From an uncultured Bacteroidota bacterium (GTDB taxonomy: Bacteria > Bacteroidota > Bacteroidia > 2-12-FULL-35-15), in NCBI GenBank assembly GCA_903881065.1, contig CAIRRW010000265.1:1-17215 (forward strand): a DNA stretch of 17,215 nucleotides. The letters run 5' to 3'. This document shows, in pieces, positions 15,238 through 17,215 of the stretch. How positions within the stretch are numbered: position 1 is the stretch's first letter; the number at the start of each line of letters is the position of its first letter. The notes below the pieces were generated by a model. The model saw only the letters and a program-made list of their open reading frames with translations. It did not search any database and was not told where the DNA came from. The translations under genes and the position numbers were made by a program.

Positions 15238-17215
15238 CTATTTATTTATATCATTATTTTCTGAAGAAAAAGAGGAGACTGCAATGATCTGAATCTTCCT
15301 TTCCATTGCTGCTGCGGGACTGTAAATAGAATTTTTGGTGTCGTAATAATCATCACTCACATTGGGGCGGGCTTTCAATTCTCCGATATCTTCCTCCAGA
15401 AATGTGATGCTTCCTTCCTTCGGGTTGGCATTGTTTATATAACGTGCAAACACGCCATTCTCATATTCCATAAAGTAATTTTTCAATGAAGATACTCTTC
15501 GCTTTGCTAAATTTATATTATAATCAGTTGATGCCAGTGGGCTGCAATATCCTTTCATCGTAATAGTAACCTTTTCATTATCCTTCAAAACCTTTTTAAG
15601 TAACTGTGCAAATCGTTCCAAATCATGCATACCGGCATCTACGCTGTCATCAAAAAAAGTATCAATATCGTTTATTGCCCGGTCATAATCCTTATCTAAT
15701 GCACCTTTGGAGTATTCTTTTTTATACTGATTACGCATCAAGGTATAATCTTCATATGTCTTTTTATAATTCTTTGTAGTAGTAATAGCTAGTGTTTTTT
15801 TATCCGGCTCATCATTATGAAAATATAATGTAAGCGGAACAAGCAATTTCATTTGTGTTACAAATACCTTTGTACTGTCCACCTTTTTAGGTGGTTCATT
15901 AATCTTCGGGATTTTAAACATATAAATATCATTGCAGCAACTTTCCTTTTCTTCAAAGTACGAACCCTTTCGGTTGGATGAAATAAACGCTTCTGTTTTC
16001 TTTGAGTTTATTGTAAAGTAAATATCGTTGTAGTTACTGTTTATAGGAAAGCCAAGGTTTTTAGCATCACCGAATTCTCCATCCTTATAATCACTTTTAA
16101 ATATATCGAAACCTCCCAAACCTTTCCACCAAGTGGAACTGAAGAATAATTCCTGACAAGGTTTACAATAGTAGGGAGTAATTTCATCCTCTACTGAATT
16201 AACTTTTTTGCCGGCATTTACTGCCTTGCCATAGGTGCCATCTTTTTTTATACTGCAATACCATATATCCATTTTGCCTTCTCCTCCCGGACGGTTGGAA
16301 GAAAAGAACAGCACTTCCTTATCACCCAGAAAACCAACAGCAGGTTGCGTATTGGTATATCCTTTCATATTTATTTCAGAAGGAAGTTTCTTTAATGATT
16401 GCCAATGACCATTCACAAAATCCGACGAATATATCTCACACATAAAATCCTGTGCATTCTTTTGTTCGCAGCGCGTGATGTACACCTTCGTATAATTATC
16501 ATTAAAAGCAGTGTTGGCTGTATGTATGCCTTCTTTATTGAAAAGCGTATCCAGCTCCTTCGCCTTCTGCCAGCGGATACTATCCTGAATGGCAGTATAT
16601 ATTTTATTGTAGCTTACGTTGTGCTTTTTATCTCTGTCTCTGGTATCGCGCAGCGACGAAAAATATAAAACACTATCCACTTCCACCGGCGCATACTCCG
16701 ATACCTTACTGTTTACCATCGAATCGAGATGAATGATAGTAATACTTTTATCAGGGTTTGCTATCAGCACCATTGCCAAATCGCAGGCATCCACTTCCTG
16801 AAGCGCTTTTTTTACAAAATAATCATCTTTCTTTTTCTTATTTCGTTTGGCATATTTATCAAATAATTTCTTGGCATCTTTATATTTCCCTTCGCCCTTT
16901 TTAATACTTGCCAACCAGAAAGAACAATGCGGATAGAGCTTCCCTACATCATCTTTTTTTAATACTTTACTATACCAATGTTCTGCAATAGCATAATCAT
17001 AATTCAAACGACTTGCCTCGGCATATTTATATTGCAAATCAATATCTGATGAATCCTGAAAAATAGCTCTATTGTAATATCCGGCAGCAGAAAAATAATC
17101 ATTGTCTGCCATGGCTTTATCACCACTTTCGAGCAATGTTTTAGTTTTTTGCGAAAACACCAGACTCGGCATCAACGCACAAAACAGAATAAACATTATT
17201 TTTAAATCATACCTC
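15238..17215 (-). CDS. OmpA-family outer-membrane lipoprotein-like protein with TPR and PD40 repeats (PorE-like), 5' end probably beyond the window
   Basis: At least 652 aa. Counting from the ATG at 17196, there is a hydrophobic signal (FILFCALMPSLVFS, cleavage before QKTK) and TPR-like helices (about 18-130). PD40/WD40-like propeller repeats follow (about 165-435: LYFSSLRDTR, LFFSSNRPGGEGKMDIW, LFFSSTWWKGLGGFDIF, AFISSNRKGS). The OmpA C-terminal domain (about 460-645) has LYFHNDEPD, a charged insertion of about 55 residues, then DLERFAQLLKK, and NINLAKRR at the peptidoglycan-binding site. TPR, propeller and OmpA in this order match PorE of the T9SS, except that I see no carboxypeptidase-regulatory-like domain between propeller and OmpA. 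The frame is open to the window edge (RYDLKI precedes that ATG) and would supply the basic n-region the signal lacks, so the true start is probably upstream. Despite the 'lipoprotein-like' possibility, no lipobox is seen. Confidence 0.88.
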   Translation of the reverse strand, partial: RYDLKIMFILFCALMPSLVFSQKTKTLLESGDKAMADNDYFSAAGYYNRAIFQDSSDIDLQYKYAEASRLNYDYAIAEHWYSKVLKKDDVGKLYPHCSFWLASIKKGEGKYKDAKKLFDKYAKRNKKKKDDYFVKKALQEVDACDLAMVLIANPDKSITIIHLDSMVNSKVSEYAPVEVDSVLYFSSLRDTRDRDKKHNVSYNKIYTAIQDSIRWQKAKELDTLFNKEGIHTANTAFNDNYTKVYITRCEQKNAQDFMCEIYSSDFVNGHWQSLKKLPSEINMKGYTNTQPAVGFLGDKEVLFFSSNRPGGEGKMDIWYCSIKKDGTYGKAVNAGKKVNSVEDEITPYYCKPCQELFFSSTWWKGLGGFDIFKSDYKDGEFGDAKNLGFPINSNYNDIYFTINSKKTEAFISSNRKGSYFEEKESCCNDIYMFKIPKINEPPKKVDSTKVFVTQMKLLVPLTLYFHNDEPDKKTLAITTTKNYKKTYEDYTLMRNQYKKEYSKGALDKDYDRAINDIDTFFDDSVDAGMHDLERFAQLLKKVLKDNEKVTITMKGYCSPLASTDYNINLAKRRVSSLKNYFMEYENGVFARYINNANPKEGSITFLEEDIGELKARPNVSDDYYDTKNSIYSPAAAMERKIQIIAVSSFSSENNDINK

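Overview
The window looks like chromosomal DNA of an AT-rich member of the Bacteroidota. Seven proteins end in type IX secretion (T9SS) C-terminal sorting domains, with the YPNP motif or a close variant followed by a small beta-sandwich. There is also a TPR/PD40/OmpA protein of the kind linked to T9SS and gliding, and starts generally lack Shine-Dalgarno sequences. I cannot assign a genus.

Layout. Positions 1-200 hold a cluster of inverted repeats built on CAAAAAGTACG/CGTACTTTTTG and no gene. A secreted seven-repeat beta-propeller protein follows (569-1999), then a 311-base gap holding a dispersed repeat, an inverted repeat and a possible ECF promoter. Next is a tight plus-strand block: an ECF sigma factor (2311-2880), a 100-aa single-pass membrane protein (2924-3226) and a membrane-anchored Spy/CpxP-like protein (3230-3727). 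It continues with two tandem secreted metallophosphoesterases (3747-5435 and 5446-7164), with gaps of only 43, 3, 19 and 10 bases. A YHYH-domain protein with two internal membrane segments (7252-8874) comes after an 87-base gap.

A 256-base gap carrying a possible pseudoknot precedes a second plus-strand block: a formylglycine-generating-enzyme-like protein without the catalytic cysteines (9131-10516), an arylsulfotransferase-like propeller (10551-12221) and a protein with two DUF1566 domains (12228-13421). On the minus strand, convergent with this, are apolipoprotein N-acyltransferase (lnt, 13587-15230) and, 7 bases upstream of it, the OmpA-family protein, whose 5' end probably lies beyond the right edge.

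How it may work together (inference). The sigma factor, small membrane protein and Spy-like protein match CnrH/CnrY/CnrX, the Cupriavidus metal-sensing sigma/anti-sigma/sensor set, in size, predicted topology and fold. They appear to share a transcript with two binuclear-metal phosphoesterases exported by T9SS. The most interesting hypothesis here is therefore an envelope or metal-sensing sigma system controlling surface phosphoesterases. The second block joins two C-type-lectin-fold proteins to a propeller sulfotransferase and may be a surface recognition or modification module. None of these regulatory links is demonstrated by the sequence alone.
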